Shown here: positions 1 to 8,441 of the stretch, piece after piece | Position numbering within the stretch: position 1 is the stretch's first letter | Layout of the letters: every line of letters starts with the position of its first letter | Source: Hyphomicrobiales bacterium | GTDB lineage: Bacteria > Pseudomonadota > Alphaproteobacteria > Rhodospirillales > JACKKN01 | Reading direction: 5' to 3' | Assembly: GCA_024236415.1 (NCBI GenBank) | Contig: JACKKN010000010.1 | Coordinates: forward strand, 1-64,000 | Length of the DNA: 64,000 bases | Program-made: the position numbers and the translations under genes | The notes under the pieces: generated by a model | The model's database searches: none | Told to the model about the DNA's origin: nothing | Seen by the model: only the letters and a program-made list of their open reading frames with translations

Positions 1-24
1 ACCCGCCGCCGGCCGGGTTTAGGG

Positions 25-420
25 TCAGGACTTGCCGACGCCCGGCTGTTCCAGCCTCTTCAACAGGTCCCCGAGCAGGGGCCAGAAAAATTCCTCGCCC
101 GGGTAGCCGACGATGCGCCCGACCTCGCGGCCGTCGCGCACCAGCACGAAGGTGGGCGTGAACACGACCCCCTTCACGAACGTCAGGTCCGCGGGACGGG
201 TCAGGTCCAGGTCGACCCGCCGCAGCGGCGCCAGGTGGCCTTCGTCCGTCTTGTCATAGATGGCGCCGATCTCCCGGTTCCACCGCGCGCACCAGGAGCA
301 GCCATCGGCCTGGAACATGACCAGCCGGACGGCACCGGCCGCGCGCGGCGAATCGTCCGCGGCGGCGGGCGCGGCCGCCGCCAGGAACAACACCACCAGG
401 GCGATCAAACGGTTGGCCAT
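25..420 (-). CDS. Periplasmic thioredoxin-like protein (SoxS-like)
   Basis: A 131-residue exported protein with an N-terminal hydrophobic signal (residues 1-21, ending AAA-PAAA) and a thioredoxin-type CSWC redox motif in a thioredoxin-like fold, with the cis-Pro segment TPTF. It is the third gene of the leftward dsrE2-tusA operon beside the sox genes. SoxS-type thioredoxins are known to reduce SoxY or other periplasmic thiols, which fits this position. The ribosome site before the ATG is weak. The exact partner is inferred; a general thiol-disulfide reductase is the alternative. Confidence 0.8.
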   Translation of the reverse strand: MANRLIALVVLFLAAAAPAAADDSPRAAGAVRLVMFQADGCSWCARWNREIGAIYDKTDEGHLAPLRRVDLDLTRPADLTFVKGVVFTPTFVLVRDGREVGRIVGYPGEEFFWPLLGDLLKRLEQPGVGKS

Positions 421-470
421 ATCCCGTCCAGCCTCGGGTCACGCGGGACCGCGCCGGCGGACCGCGGCGG

Positions 471-695
471 CTAGGCCGACTTCTTGATGATGTAGCTGTA
501 GACGCCGTTGGCCTCGCTGCTTTCCAGCAGCTCGTTGCCGGTGGAGCGGCAGAAGGCCTCGAAGTCCTTGACCGAGCCGGGATCGGTCGATTCCACCGTG
601 ATGGTCTCGCCGGCGGTCAGGTCCTTGATGGCCTTCTTGGTCTTCAGGATCGGCAGCGGGCAGTTCATGCCCTTGGTGTCGAGGAAGTTGGTCAT
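471..695 (-). CDS. tusA: TusA-family sulfur carrier protein
   Basis: A 74-residue cytoplasmic sulfurtransferase of the TusA/SirA family. The hallmark near the N terminus is the sulfur-carrying cysteine in the CPLP motif (residues 10-13), preceded by a D-x-K-G-M-N segment. The open frame extends further upstream, but the start at MTNFL gives the normal family length and a GGAAGAGAGAAA ribosome site. In sulfur oxidisers TusA relays persulfide sulfur in the cytoplasm together with DsrE-type proteins, and dsrE2 is directly upstream in the same operon. The role in oxidation rather than tRNA thiolation is inferred from context. Confidence 0.92.
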   Translation of the reverse strand: MTNFLDTKGMNCPLPILKTKKAIKDLTAGETITVESTDPGSVKDFEAFCRSTGNELLESSEANGVYSYIIKKSA

Positions 696-750
696 GTCCG
701 TTTCTCTCTTCCGTTGGTGGGTGTTGAAGTCAGCCGCGAACGCGGACCGG

Positions 751-1251
751 TCAGATGTACAGGTTGATGTCGGCCTGCAGGGCCTGCTCCATGTACGTGG
801 CGGCACCGCCGACCTCGATGCCGTCGATCATCATGCTCTGGTCCCACTCGAACAGGTCCATGGTCATCTGGCAGCCGATCAGCTTGACGTCCAGTTCCAG
901 GGCCGCCTCGCGCAGTTCGGGGATCGAGGCCACGCCCTTCTTCTTGATCATGTTCTTCATCATCTTGGTGGCCATGGCGTCGACGCCCGGGATGGCGGAC
1001 ACGATGTTGGGCATCTGCATGTGCATGCCCATCATGGGCATTTCCATGGCCGGGTTGCCCAGGGTCGAAATCTGCAGGTGGTCCAGGTCCTTCTTCAGCA
1101 GTTGCAGGCCGTAGAAGGTGAAGAACAGGGTCACGTCCACGTCCATGCTCGCGGCCGTGGTCGCCAGGATGAACGGGGGATAGGCCCAGTCCAGTGTCCC
1201 CTTGGTGACAATGATGCTCATCTTCTTGTTGTTGCTGCCGTCGCTGCTCAT
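751..1251 (-). CDS. DsrE2-like sulfur-transfer protein
   Basis: A 166-residue DsrE/DsrF/DrsH-like protein. The ATG at MSSDGS is chosen because GGAGG lies seven bases upstream; a longer frame adds nine residues. The fold signature is visible as MSIIVTKGTLDWAYPPFILA, the K-K-D-L region, a Met-rich loop (residues about 70-85) and a conserved cysteine in LIGCQMTMDLF near residue 130. DsrE2 proteins bind persulfide sulfur and work with TusA and rhodaneses in cytoplasmic sulfur trafficking. It heads the dsrE2-tusA-thioredoxin operon, whose upstream region carries a SoxR-like operator. Confidence 0.88.
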   Translation of the reverse strand: MSSDGSNNKKMSIIVTKGTLDWAYPPFILATTAASMDVDVTLFFTFYGLQLLKKDLDHLQISTLGNPAMEMPMMGMHMQMPNIVSAIPGVDAMATKMMKNMIKKKGVASIPELREAALELDVKLIGCQMTMDLFEWDQSMMIDGIEVGGAATYMEQALQADINLYI

Positions 1252-1312
1252 GGCGTGTCCTCCAAAATCCCGAATCATGCGGCCGTCACGGCCCGGTCCG
1301 AACCGGGCTCTT

Positions 1313-1334
1313 GGAATTAGTCTTCCCTAATATA
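1313..1334. promoter_or_regulatory. Candidate SoxR/BigR-type operator before dsrE2
   Basis: Half-sites GGAATTAG and CTAATATA are separated by six bases (TCTTCC). Against the perfect operator in front of the ArsR gene (AATATTAG, N6, CTAATATT) this is 5 of 8 plus 7 of 8 matches with identical spacing and identical TTAG / CTAATAT cores. It lies 62 bases upstream of the dsrE2 start. Regulation by the locally encoded ArsR-type repressor is inferred. Confidence 0.55.
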
Positions 1335-1445
1335 CGAAAAACCTAACCTACGTCCAGTCGATGTTGGTAGTAATTATTGCAAACATCGTTCGCGGCCCCG
1401 GCCCGGTGCCGTCGGGCCGGCGGATACGCCGGCGCACACATTACC

Positions 1446-1457
1446 ATATTCGAATAT
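1446..1457. promoter_or_regulatory. Perfect 12-bp palindrome ATATTCGAATAT
   Basis: A self-complementary ATATTC/GAATAT site in an otherwise GC-rich context, 158 bases before the YeeE transporter start. The overlapping AATATTAT at 1453-1460 resembles one half-site of the SoxR-like operator. It may be a second repressor site or part of the transporter promoter; which of these is not resolved by sequence alone. Confidence 0.35.
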
Positions 1458-1614
1458 TATTTTGTTGGAATGTATGGTATGGGCCGTTTGCCAGTGGCGC
1501 CCCGCGCCGCCGCGCCGGACGGCGCGCGGGAACCCCACCGGTCCGCCAACAAGAATACACCAGGCGGCCCGGCGGGGAAATCCGGCCAACAAGCAAATTC
1601 GGGAGGCCAACGCC

Positions 1615-2721
1615 ATGGAAGAGATGTCCACCATCCATCTGGTTGCCTGGGCCGGCTTCGCCGCCGGCCTGGTCTTCGGCGCCGTCGCCAACTGGTCCAA
1701 CTTCTGCACCATGGGGTCGCTGTCGGACATCGTGTTCATGGGCGACTACAACCGCTTCCGGGCCTGGATGCTGGCCATCGCCGTGGCCCTGGCGGGGACC
1801 CAGGCCCTGGCCGCGGCCGAGGTGATCGACCTGTCCAGGTCCATCTACCTGACCCCCAACCTGGGCTGGCTTGGGGCCATCCTGGGCGGCCTGATGTTCG
1901 GGTTCGGCATGACCATGGCCGGCGGATGCGCCAACAAGAACCTGGTGCGCATCGGCGGCGGCAACCTGAAATCGGTGGTCGTCATCCTGGTGATGGGCCT
2001 GTTCGCCTACATGACCCTGCGCGGCCTGATCGGCCTGGCCAGGGTCGAGATGGAGGCGCTGGCCAACCTCGACCTGGCCGCCGCCGCCGAGGTGGAGAGC
2101 CAGGGACTGCCCGACCTGGCGGCCCTGGCCACGGGCCTGGAGGCGGACATGCTGCGCTGGGTCCTGGTCGCTGCCATCGCCGGCGGGCTGGCGGTGTTCT
2201 GCTTCGCCAGCGCCTCGTTCCGCCGTTCGCCGCGCGACATCCTGGCCGGCCTGCTGGTCGGGGCGCTGGTCCCCGCCGGCTGGTGGATCACCGGCGTGCT
2301 CGGCTTCGACGACTTCGAGCCGGTGGCCCTGGGCTCGTTCACCTTCGTGGCGCCGGCCGGGGAAAGCCTGCAATACCTGATGACCTTTTCCGGCACCACC
2401 ATCAACTTCGGCGTCGCCACCGTCGGCGGCGTCATCGTCGGCTCGTTCCTGACCGCGCTGGTGACCCGCGGCTTCCACGTCGAGGCCTTCGCCGACAAGG
2501 GTGACATGGTCCGCCACCTGTTCGGCGCCGCCATCATGGGGGTCGGCGGCGTGCTCGCCCTGGGCTGCACGGTCGGCCAGGGCATCACCGGCATGTCGAC
2601 CCTGGCGGCCGGGTCCGCCATCGCCCTCCTCTCCATCCTCGCGGGCGGGTTGGTCGGCCTGAAGTACCTGGAGGAAGGCAGCCTGGGCGGCGCCATCGGC
2701 GCCCTGTTCGCCCGCGGCTGA
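1615..2721 (+). CDS. YeeE/YedE-family sulfur-compound transporter
   Basis: A 368-residue polytopic inner-membrane protein with about nine to ten hydrophobic segments. It carries the two diagnostic YeeE/YedE repeats: an N-terminal GFG-MTMAGGCANKNLVR block (residues about 98-112) and a C-terminal GCTVGQGITGMSTL block (about 320-335), each with the cysteine thought to relay thiosulfate or sulfide-derived sulfur. The start MEEMSTIHL is chosen because GGGAGG precedes it. Lying between the dsrE2 operon and soxX, it is a likely SoxT/TsuA-type importer of thiosulfate or another sulfur species. The substrate is inferred. Confidence 0.9.
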   Translation: MEEMSTIHLVAWAGFAAGLVFGAVANWSNFCTMGSLSDIVFMGDYNRFRAWMLAIAVALAGTQALAAAEVIDLSRSIYLTPNLGWLGAILGGLMFGFGMTMAGGCANKNLVRIGGGNLKSVVVILVMGLFAYMTLRGLIGLARVEMEALANLDLAAAAEVESQGLPDLAALATGLEADMLRWVLVAAIAGGLAVFCFASASFRRSPRDILAGLLVGALVPAGWWITGVLGFDDFEPVALGSFTFVAPAGESLQYLMTFSGTTINFGVATVGGVIVGSFLTALVTRGFHVEAFADKGDMVRHLFGAAIMGVGGVLALGCTVGQGITGMSTLAAGSAIALLSILAGGLVGLKYLEEGSLGGAIGALFARG

Positions 2722-2849
2722 CGGCATGCGCGCCGCGCCGCGGCGAATGCGCGCGGATTTCACAAAACGAAAGTGTTGTTTGAAGGGTCTTTCTCAGGGT
2801 TTTCCCCTACTGGCTGTCACGGGGGCTTGTTTTCACTGTAGAAGGCCGA

Positions 2850-2871
2850 TATGTTACGTTTTTCTAATACA
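2850..2871. promoter_or_regulatory. Candidate SoxR-type operator before soxX
   Basis: Half-sites TATGTTAC and CTAATACA flank a six-base spacer (GTTTTT). Compared with the symmetric site at 10663-10684, five and six of eight positions match and the spacing is the same. It sits 92 bases upstream of the soxX ATG in the AT-rich part of the leader. It is the weakest of the proposed sox operators and would need binding data. Confidence 0.42.
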
Positions 2872-2962
2872 AAAAATCGGCGAACGGCACCGTTCCGCTC
2901 ACCAAATGAAGCCTGTCCAGTGGGCACCTCCCAAGGAGGGCCACGAGAATTAGGGAGGGACA

Positions 2963-3433
2963 ATGAAACGGAAATACTTAATTGCGGCCGCCGGCATGGT
3001 GGCCATTGCCATGGCGGCCGCGGGCACCCGGGCCGAGATGGCCAAAATCATGGTCGAGAACGGGGAGAAGATTCCCCAGTCCCTGACCGGGACTCCGGGC
3101 AACGCGGAAAACGGTCGCGCCGTGGTCATCGACCGCAGGAAGGGCAACTGCCTGGCCTGCCACATGATCGCGGAAATCAAGGACCAGCAGTTCCACGGCG
3201 AGGTGGGCCCGCCGCTCGACGACGTGGGCAGCCGCATGGGCGCCGGTGAACTGCGCCTGCGCATCGTCAACCCCAAGATCATCAACCCGGACACCATCAT
3301 GCCGGCCTTCTACCGCACCGATGGCCTGCACCGCGTGGCGAAGAAGTGGCAAGGCAAGACCATCGTCAGCGCCCAGGAGGTTGAGGACATGGTGGCCTAC
3401 ATGCTGACCTTGAAGGGCTCCTACTCCAACTGA
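2963..3433 (+). CDS. soxX: Sulfur-oxidation monoheme cytochrome c SoxX
   Basis: A 156-residue periplasmic cytochrome c. It has a signal peptide (residues 1-24, ending TRA) and one heme-binding CLACH motif at residues 63-67, followed by the SoxX pattern E-V-GPPLDDVGSR and a distal methionine region (DTIMPAF). SoxX pairs with SoxA to couple thiosulfate oxidatively to the SoxY cysteine, passing electrons to small cytochromes. It is the first gene of the rightward sox operon and has an AGGGAGG ribosome site. Length and gene order match the family. Confidence 0.96.
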   Translation: MKRKYLIAAAGMVAIAMAAAGTRAEMAKIMVENGEKIPQSLTGTPGNAENGRAVVIDRRKGNCLACHMIAEIKDQQFHGEVGPPLDDVGSRMGAGELRLRIVNPKIINPDTIMPAFYRTDGLHRVAKKWQGKTIVSAQEVEDMVAYMLTLKGSYSN

Positions 3434-3471
3434 GGAGCCGGGGCTGTTCTCACAATTCAGGAGTAATAAGA

Positions 3472-3948
3472 ATGGTTTCACCAATTAACAAAAACGTGGG
3501 TCGGCGCGGCGTCCTCAAGACCGCGGGTCTCGGCTTCCTCGCCGCGGCCGGCGGAAGCATGCTGGCCACGTCGGCCTCGGCGACCCCGGAAACGGCCGCC
3601 AAGGCCCTGGCCAAGATGACCGGCGGCGCCGCCATGACCGAAGGCAAGGTCAAGCTGGAACTGCCGCAGATCGCCGAAAACGGCCGCACGGTTCCGTTGA
3701 AGGTCACGGTCGACAGCCCGATGACCGACGACAACTACGTCAAGCACATCCACATCGTCGCCGAGGGCAACCCGACGCCCGAGATGATCTCGTTCAACCT
3801 GACGCCGGGCGCCGGCAAGGCGGAACTGTCGACCCGCGTGCGCCTGGGCAAGACCCAGAACATCGTCGCCGCGGCGGTGATGAGCGACGGGTCGGTCTTT
3901 ACGGCCAAGGAACAGGTCAAGGTGACCATCGGCGGCTGCGGCGGCTGA
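3472..3948 (+). CDS. soxY: Thiosulfate-carrying protein SoxY
   Basis: A 158-residue protein with a twin-arginine-like export signal (R-R-G-V-L-K-T-A-G-L-G-F-L) cleaved near ASA. It ends with the diagnostic swinging arm GGCGG, whose cysteine (residue 156) carries sulfur intermediates. SoxY forms a heterodimer with SoxZ and presents the bound substrate to SoxXA and SoxB. Located 38 bases after soxX and 22 bases before soxZ, so co-transcribed. Confidence 0.97.
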   Translation: MVSPINKNVGRRGVLKTAGLGFLAAAGGSMLATSASATPETAAKALAKMTGGAAMTEGKVKLELPQIAENGRTVPLKVTVDSPMTDDNYVKHIHIVAEGNPTPEMISFNLTPGAGKAELSTRVRLGKTQNIVAAAVMSDGSVFTAKEQVKVTIGGCGG

Positions 3949-3970
3949 ACGGATAAAGGGAGCGAAAGAA

Positions 3971-4294
3971 ATGTCCAAGAAACCCCGCATCAAGGTGCCG
4001 AAGAAGGCCGCCAAGGGCGAAATCGTGCAGATCAAGACCCTGATCTCGCACAACATGGAAACCGGGACCCGCAAGGACAAGTCCGGCAAGCTGATCCCGC
4101 GCAACATCATCAACAAGTTCACCTGCACGCTGAACGGCAAGGAGGTGCTCAGCGCCAACCTCTATCCGTCGGTGGCCGCCAACCCCTACTTCGCCTTCCA
4201 CGTCCGGGCGACGGAAAGCGGCACGTTCGAATTCACCTGGACCGACGACGAAGGCAAGGAAATCAAGGCCAGCAACGAAATGACCGTCGCCTAG
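3971..4294 (+). CDS. soxZ: Sulfur-oxidation protein SoxZ
   Basis: A 107-residue protein without a signal peptide, as usual for SoxZ, which is exported together with Tat-targeted SoxY. It has the immunoglobulin-like pattern starting KPRIKVPKKAAKGEIVQIKT and the conserved SHNMETGxRKD motif near residues 27-36. It is the structural partner of SoxY in the SoxYZ carrier complex. A GGGAGCGAAAG ribosome site lies just upstream, and the gene is flanked by soxY and soxA in the canonical order. Confidence 0.97.
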   Translation: MSKKPRIKVPKKAAKGEIVQIKTLISHNMETGTRKDKSGKLIPRNIINKFTCTLNGKEVLSANLYPSVAANPYFAFHVRATESGTFEFTWTDDEGKEIKASNEMTVA

Positions 4295-4324
4295 GTCGAA
4301 CCGAGTTACGGGAGGGATCACGCA

Positions 4325-5131
4325 ATGGAAAAGAAAATATGGGGCGCCGTCGCGATGCTCGGTCTCGGCGGTCTGCTGGTTGCCTGCCAGCCCGGCGGGC
4401 CGAAGCTGATCGACAAGGCCGACACCACGTCCGACACCCGCTCGGGGTACAGCTACGCCGAGCCGGAAACCCAGGCCATGCAGGATGACGACTTCAACAA
4501 TCCGGCCATGCTGTGGGCGGACATCGGTGGCGACCAGTGGACCACCGTGGACGGCGAAGCCGGCAAGTCCTGCCAGTCCTGCCACGGCGAGGCCGCCAAG
4601 AGCATGAAGGGCGTCGGCGCCAAGTTCCCCATCTGGGACGCCAAGCTGAAGACGCCCAAGGCCGTCGAGATGCAGATCAACGAGTGCCGCACCGAGCGCA
4701 TGAAGGCCCAGCCCTGGAAATGGGAATCGGACCAGATGCTGGGCATGACCATGTACGTCAAGATGCAGTCCCGCGGCATGCCGGTGAACGTCGACGTGTC
4801 CGGGCCCATGAAGGCCTGGCTGGAGCGCGGCAAGGAGTTCTACAACACCCGCCGCGGCCTGCTGGACATGGCCTGCTCGCACTGCCACGTGGACAACGCC
4901 GGCAACATGATCCGGGCCAACCGCCTGTCCCAGGGCCAGGCCAACGGCTTCCCCACCTACCGCCTGAAGTGGCAGAAGCCGGGCAGCCTGCACCGCCGCT
5001 TCAAGGGCTGCAACGACCAGGTCCGGGCCGAGCCGTTCAAGCGGGGTTCGGAGGAGTACCTGGCGCTGGAGACCTACGTCATGTGGCGCGCCTCCGGCCT
5101 GCCGGTTGAAACGCCCGCGGTCCGCAACTGA
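4325..5131 (+). CDS. soxA: Diheme cytochrome c SoxA, with possible lipobox
   Basis: A 268-residue SoxA, catalytic subunit of the L-cysteine S-thiosulfotransferase SoxXA. It has two heme motifs, CQSCH (residues 83-87) and CSHCH (184-188), and the active-site heme-ligand cysteine 229 in RFKGCND. Thus it is of the two-heme type. The signal peptide ends with G-L-L-V-A-C at residue 21, a good lipobox, and the mature protein would start CQPGG, so this SoxA may be lipid-anchored rather than soluble. It is the fourth gene of the sox operon and is followed by a stem-loop. Confidence 0.96.
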   Translation: MEKKIWGAVAMLGLGGLLVACQPGGPKLIDKADTTSDTRSGYSYAEPETQAMQDDDFNNPAMLWADIGGDQWTTVDGEAGKSCQSCHGEAAKSMKGVGAKFPIWDAKLKTPKAVEMQINECRTERMKAQPWKWESDQMLGMTMYVKMQSRGMPVNVDVSGPMKAWLERGKEFYNTRRGLLDMACSHCHVDNAGNMIRANRLSQGQANGFPTYRLKWQKPGSLHRRFKGCNDQVRAEPFKRGSEEYLALETYVMWRASGLPVETPAVRN

Positions 5132-5159
5132 CCCACGGCCCCCGGGCCGGTCACAAGAT

Positions 5160-5193
5160 CGGGCGGCATTCGGAAAACCCTGAATGCCGCCCG
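5160..5193 (+). terminator. Stem-loop between soxA and soxB
   Basis: A perfect 12-base stem (CGGGCGGCATTC / GAATGCCGCCCG) with a 10-base loop, followed by AGTTTTC. It lies 28 bases after the soxA stop. It can act as an intrinsic terminator or as a 3-prime stabiliser that separates soxXYZA expression from soxB. The 62 bases after it are AT-rich and could contain a soxB promoter. Confidence 0.75.
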
Positions 5194-5255
5194 AGTTTTC
5201 TCCGCCAATCATTAACTCATTAGTTTAAGAACGCCTTGCAAGAGCCGAGGATAAC

Positions 5256-6959
5256 ATGCTGACACGTCGAGATTTCATGCAAGTGACGGCCGCGACCGCG
5301 GCCATGGCCGGCGGCATGGCCGGTTTCGGCGGCTCCCTCGCCCGGGCCGCCGTGGGGCAGAAGATCAGCCAGGACGAACTGCTGCGATTCGACGCCAAGG
5401 GCCAGGTCACGTTGCTGAACTTCACCGACATCCACGCCCAGCTGGTGCCGCTGTACTTCCGCGAGCCCTCGGTCAACCTGGGCGTCGGCGAGGTGTTCGG
5501 CCTGCCGCCGCACATCACCGGCAAGGCGTTCCTGGACCATTTCGGCCTGCAGCCCGGCACCCCCGCCGCCTATGCCTTCAGCAGCGTGGACTTCGCCCAC
5601 CTGGCCAAGGAGTACGGCCGGGTCGGTGGGCTGGCGCACCTGGCAACCCTGGTCAAGGCCATCCGCGCCGAGCGCCCGGACAACACCCTGCTGATCGACA
5701 ACGGCGACACCTGGCAGGGGTCCTACACGGCCCTGAAGGCCCGCGGCGAGGACATGGTCAAGGCCATGAACGCCCTGGGCGTCGACGTGATGACCGCGCA
5801 CTGGGAGTTCACCTACGGCGAGGACAGGGTCAAGGAACTGGTCGAGATGCTGAAGTTCCCGTTCCTGGCCGGCAACGTGGTCGACACGGCGTTCGAGGAA
5901 AAGGTGTTCGACAGCCACGCCTATTTCGAGCGCGGCGGCGTCAAGGTCGCGGTCATCGGCCAGGCGTTTCCCTACACGCCCATCGCCAACCCGCGCTACA
6001 TGATCCCCAACTGGTCGTTCGGCATCCGCGAGGAGAAGGTGCAGGAGCACGTGGACGCGGCCAAGGAGGAAGGCGCCGACCTGATCGTCCTGGCCAGCCA
6101 CAACGGCTTCGACGTGGACCGCAAGCTGGCGTCGCGGGTCGACGGCATCGACGTGCTGTTGACCGGCCACACCCACGACGCCATCCCCGGCATCGTCAAG
6201 GTCAACGACACCCTGCTGGTGGCCACCGGCTCGCACGGCAAGTTCCTGGGCCGCCTGGACCTGAAGGTCGAGGGCAAGAAGGTGGTGGATTACGCCTACA
6301 AGCTGATCCCCGTGTTCTCCGACGCCATCGCGCCGGACCCCGAGATCCAGGCGGTGGTCGACGAGATCCGCGGCCCGCACCAGTCGGTCATCGGCCAGGT
6401 CCTGGGCCGCACGGAAGGCCTGCTGTACCGGCGCGGCAACTTCAACGGCACCTTCGACGACCTGATCTGCCAGGCCATCATGGAGCAGCGCGACACCCAG
6501 ATCGCCCTGTCGCCGGGCTTCCGCTGGGGCTCGTCCCTGCCGCCCGGCAGCGACATCACGGTCGACCACGTCTATCACCAGACCGGCATCACCTACGCCA
6601 ACTGCACCCGCAACGAGATGACCGGCGAGCTGCTGAAGACCATCCTCGAGGACGTGGGCGACAACCTGTTCAACCCCGACCCCTACTACCAGCAGGGCGG
6701 CGACATGGTGCGCGTGGGCGGCATGGGCTTCACCTTCGACATTTCCAGGCCCATGGGCTCGCGGGTGTCGAACATGACCCTGCTGGCCGACGGCACGCCC
6801 ATCGACCCGGCCAAGACGTACACCGTCGGCGGCTGGGCCTCGGTCAACGAGGGGGCCGAGGGGCCCATGATCTACGACGTGGTCAGCGACTACATCCGCG
6901 GCAAGAAGACCATCGACATCCAGCCCAACGACGCCATCAAGGTGGTCGGCGGCCGATGA
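5256..6959 (+). CDS. soxB: SoxB sulfate thiohydrolase
   Basis: A 567-residue periplasmic dinuclear-manganese enzyme that hydrolyses the terminal sulfone from SoxY-bound thiosulfonate as sulfate. The N terminus has a Tat signal (TRRDFMQV followed by a hydrophobic Ala/Gly/Met stretch). Metallophosphoesterase-type motifs are visible in order: FTDIHAQ (Asp58, His60), NGDTWQGS, ASHNGFD and TGHTHDA, then the 5-prime-nucleotidase C-terminal domain. The insert PLYFREPSVNLG is typical of SoxB. Its stop overlaps the start of the downstream ccdA-like gene by four bases, so the two are translationally coupled. Confidence 0.97.
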   Translation: MLTRRDFMQVTAATAAMAGGMAGFGGSLARAAVGQKISQDELLRFDAKGQVTLLNFTDIHAQLVPLYFREPSVNLGVGEVFGLPPHITGKAFLDHFGLQPGTPAAYAFSSVDFAHLAKEYGRVGGLAHLATLVKAIRAERPDNTLLIDNGDTWQGSYTALKARGEDMVKAMNALGVDVMTAHWEFTYGEDRVKELVEMLKFPFLAGNVVDTAFEEKVFDSHAYFERGGVKVAVIGQAFPYTPIANPRYMIPNWSFGIREEKVQEHVDAAKEEGADLIVLASHNGFDVDRKLASRVDGIDVLLTGHTHDAIPGIVKVNDTLLVATGSHGKFLGRLDLKVEGKKVVDYAYKLIPVFSDAIAPDPEIQAVVDEIRGPHQSVIGQVLGRTEGLLYRRGNFNGTFDDLICQAIMEQRDTQIALSPGFRWGSSLPPGSDITVDHVYHQTGITYANCTRNEMTGELLKTILEDVGDNLFNPDPYYQQGGDMVRVGGMGFTFDISRPMGSRVSNMTLLADGTPIDPAKTYTVGGWASVNEGAEGPMIYDVVSDYIRGKKTIDIQPNDAIKVVGGR

Positions 6960-7699
6960 ACCCCTTCGACATCACCTATGGCGGCGCGCTGGTGGCGGGC
7001 CTGCTCAGCTTCGTTTCGCCCTGCGTGCTGCCCCTGGTGCCGGCCTACATCTGCTTCCTGGGCGGCGCGTCCCTGGACCAGCTGATCGCCGAGGACGGCG
7101 TCGACAAGGCCCTGGCGCGGCGGGTGTTCATTTCGTCCATCGCCTTCGTGCTGGGCTTCGGCACGGTGTTCGTGGCCCTGGGCGCCACGGCGACGGCGCT
7201 GAGCCAGGTGATCGCCCAGCACATCGACGTCCTGGCCAAGATCGCCGGCGTCGTGATCGTGCTGTTCGGCCTGCACTTCGCCGGCGTGTTCCGCATCGGC
7301 TTCCTGAACTTCGAGAAGCGATTCCACCTGCAGGACAAGCCCGCCGGCCTGGTCGGCGCCTACGTCCTGGGCCTGGCCTTTGCCTTCGGCTGGACCCCCT
7401 GCGTCGGCCCGGTGCTGGCCACCATCCTGATGGTCGCCTCCACGGGGGATTCCATCTGGAACGGGATCGGCCTGCTGACGGCCTATGCCGCCGGCATCGG
7501 CGTGCCGTTCCTGGTGGCGGCCCTGTTCGTGCGGCCGTTCATGGCCTTCATGGCGCGCTTCCGCCGCCACATGCGCACGGTGGAGATCGTCATCGGCGGC
7601 CTGCTGGTGGTCACCGGCATCGCCATCTTCACCGGCAGCCTGGCCAACGTGTCGCAGTGGATGCTGGAAACCTTCCCGGGCCTGGTGGAGGGCACCTGA
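6956..7699 (+). CDS. CcdA/SoxV-family thiol transporter
   Basis: A 247-residue inner-membrane protein with six predicted transmembrane segments. It has two conserved cysteine motifs in the membrane, SFVSPCVLPLVPAY near residue 22 and GWTPCVGP near residue 148, the pair that shuttles electrons from cytoplasmic thioredoxin to periplasmic partners. The ATG overlaps the soxB stop (ATGA). In Sox systems the CcdA-like protein SoxV supplies reductant to the thioredoxin SoxW, and a SoxW-like gene lies immediately downstream on the other strand. Confidence 0.92.
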   Translation: MNPFDITYGGALVAGLLSFVSPCVLPLVPAYICFLGGASLDQLIAEDGVDKALARRVFISSIAFVLGFGTVFVALGATATALSQVIAQHIDVLAKIAGVVIVLFGLHFAGVFRIGFLNFEKRFHLQDKPAGLVGAYVLGLAFAFGWTPCVGPVLATILMVASTGDSIWNGIGLLTAYAAGIGVPFLVAALFVRPFMAFMARFRRHMRTVEIVIGGLLVVTGIAIFTGSLANVSQWMLETFPGLVEGT

Positions 7700-7732
7700 C
7701 GCCCTCCTCCAAATTCCTCCGCATCCCGCCCG

Positions 7733-8380
7733 TCAGGGCAGGTGCTCGGCCATAAGGTCCACTTCCCCGCCCTTGGCCTGGTAGGCCTCGCCCTTGGTGA
7801 TCAGGTAGCGCTGGAAGTTGGGCTCGGTCTCGTAGGCCGCCTCCCGGATGTACTGGAAGGTGGTCAGGAAGTGGAACGGGAAGAAGTAGCCGAACAGGCG
7901 GTGCACCTCCAGGTCCTTGCCGCTCTTGGCCATGCCCGCCGAGGCGGCCTTGAAGAACTGGACCGTCGGCGTGTAGCGGATGCCCCACTTGATGGCCAGC
8001 TTGCGCTCTTCCATGGCCTCGCCGTCGAAGTCCGTGGCCTCGCGCGCGCCCCACAGGTCGAGCTGCACCACCACGAAGTTCTGCTTCAGGTAGTTGACGA
8101 TGCGCGGGATGCGCAGGTTCACGTCGTGGGTCTTCTTGCAGTACGGACAGCCGCGCTGCTCCCACAGGACCACCAGGTCCTTGCCCGCCGCCGCGGCCTC
8201 TTTCAGGTCCTCGCCCAGGTCCAGGAAGCCCTCGTGGAACCAGGGCTGGTGGTACATGCCGTCCTCGGACGCCTCGACCTTGGGCAGGGTCGGATGGCCG
8301 TCGCCGGAATCGGCCCGGGCCGGTCCCGCCGCCGCCAGCACCGCGACCACCGCCAGTGTCCGCCAGAAGATGCCTCCCAT
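7733..8380 (-). CDS. SoxW-like periplasmic thioredoxin
   Basis: A 215-residue exported thioredoxin-fold protein. A signal peptide ends near ARA (residue 23) and the redox site CPYC is at residues 78-81 within EQRGCPYCKK. The cis-Pro motif TPTV follows. It is longer than a minimal thioredoxin, with a helical C-terminal extension (residues about 150-215) that includes the FPFHFL and FQRYL segments. Second gene of the leftward pair with the periplasmic DsrE-like protein, after a GGAGCG ribosome site. Likely maintains SoxY or another sulfur-carrying thiol; partner inferred. Confidence 0.85.
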   Translation of the reverse strand: MGGIFWRTLAVVAVLAAAGPARADSGDGHPTLPKVEASEDGMYHQPWFHEGFLDLGEDLKEAAAAGKDLVVLWEQRGCPYCKKTHDVNLRIPRIVNYLKQNFVVVQLDLWGAREATDFDGEAMEERKLAIKWGIRYTPTVQFFKAASAGMAKSGKDLEVHRLFGYFFPFHFLTTFQYIREAAYETEPNFQRYLITKGEAYQAKGGEVDLMAEHLP

Positions 8381-8441
8381 CGTTTCGCTCCTTGTTTCTC
8401 GACGCCTTGCCCTGGAACAGATTCTGTTTGGTCTTAAAGGA

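Larger units (their letters stand above)
1252..1614. other. Divergent intergenic region, dsrE2 / YeeE transporter
   Basis: This 363-base region between two divergent operons is AT-rich in the middle and contains no convincing gene. It holds a SoxR-like operator at 1313-1334 and a perfect 12-base palindrome at 1446-1457. The right end has a GGGAGG ribosome site for the transporter. Promoters for both directions must lie here, but I could not assign minus 10 and minus 35 boxes with confidence. Confidence 0.7.

Noticed and set aside
5194..5255. Possible SoxR-like operator before soxB (CATTAG-containing stretch)
   Set aside because: Only one half-site core matches; at six-base spacing the partner half-site fails, so it was not counted.
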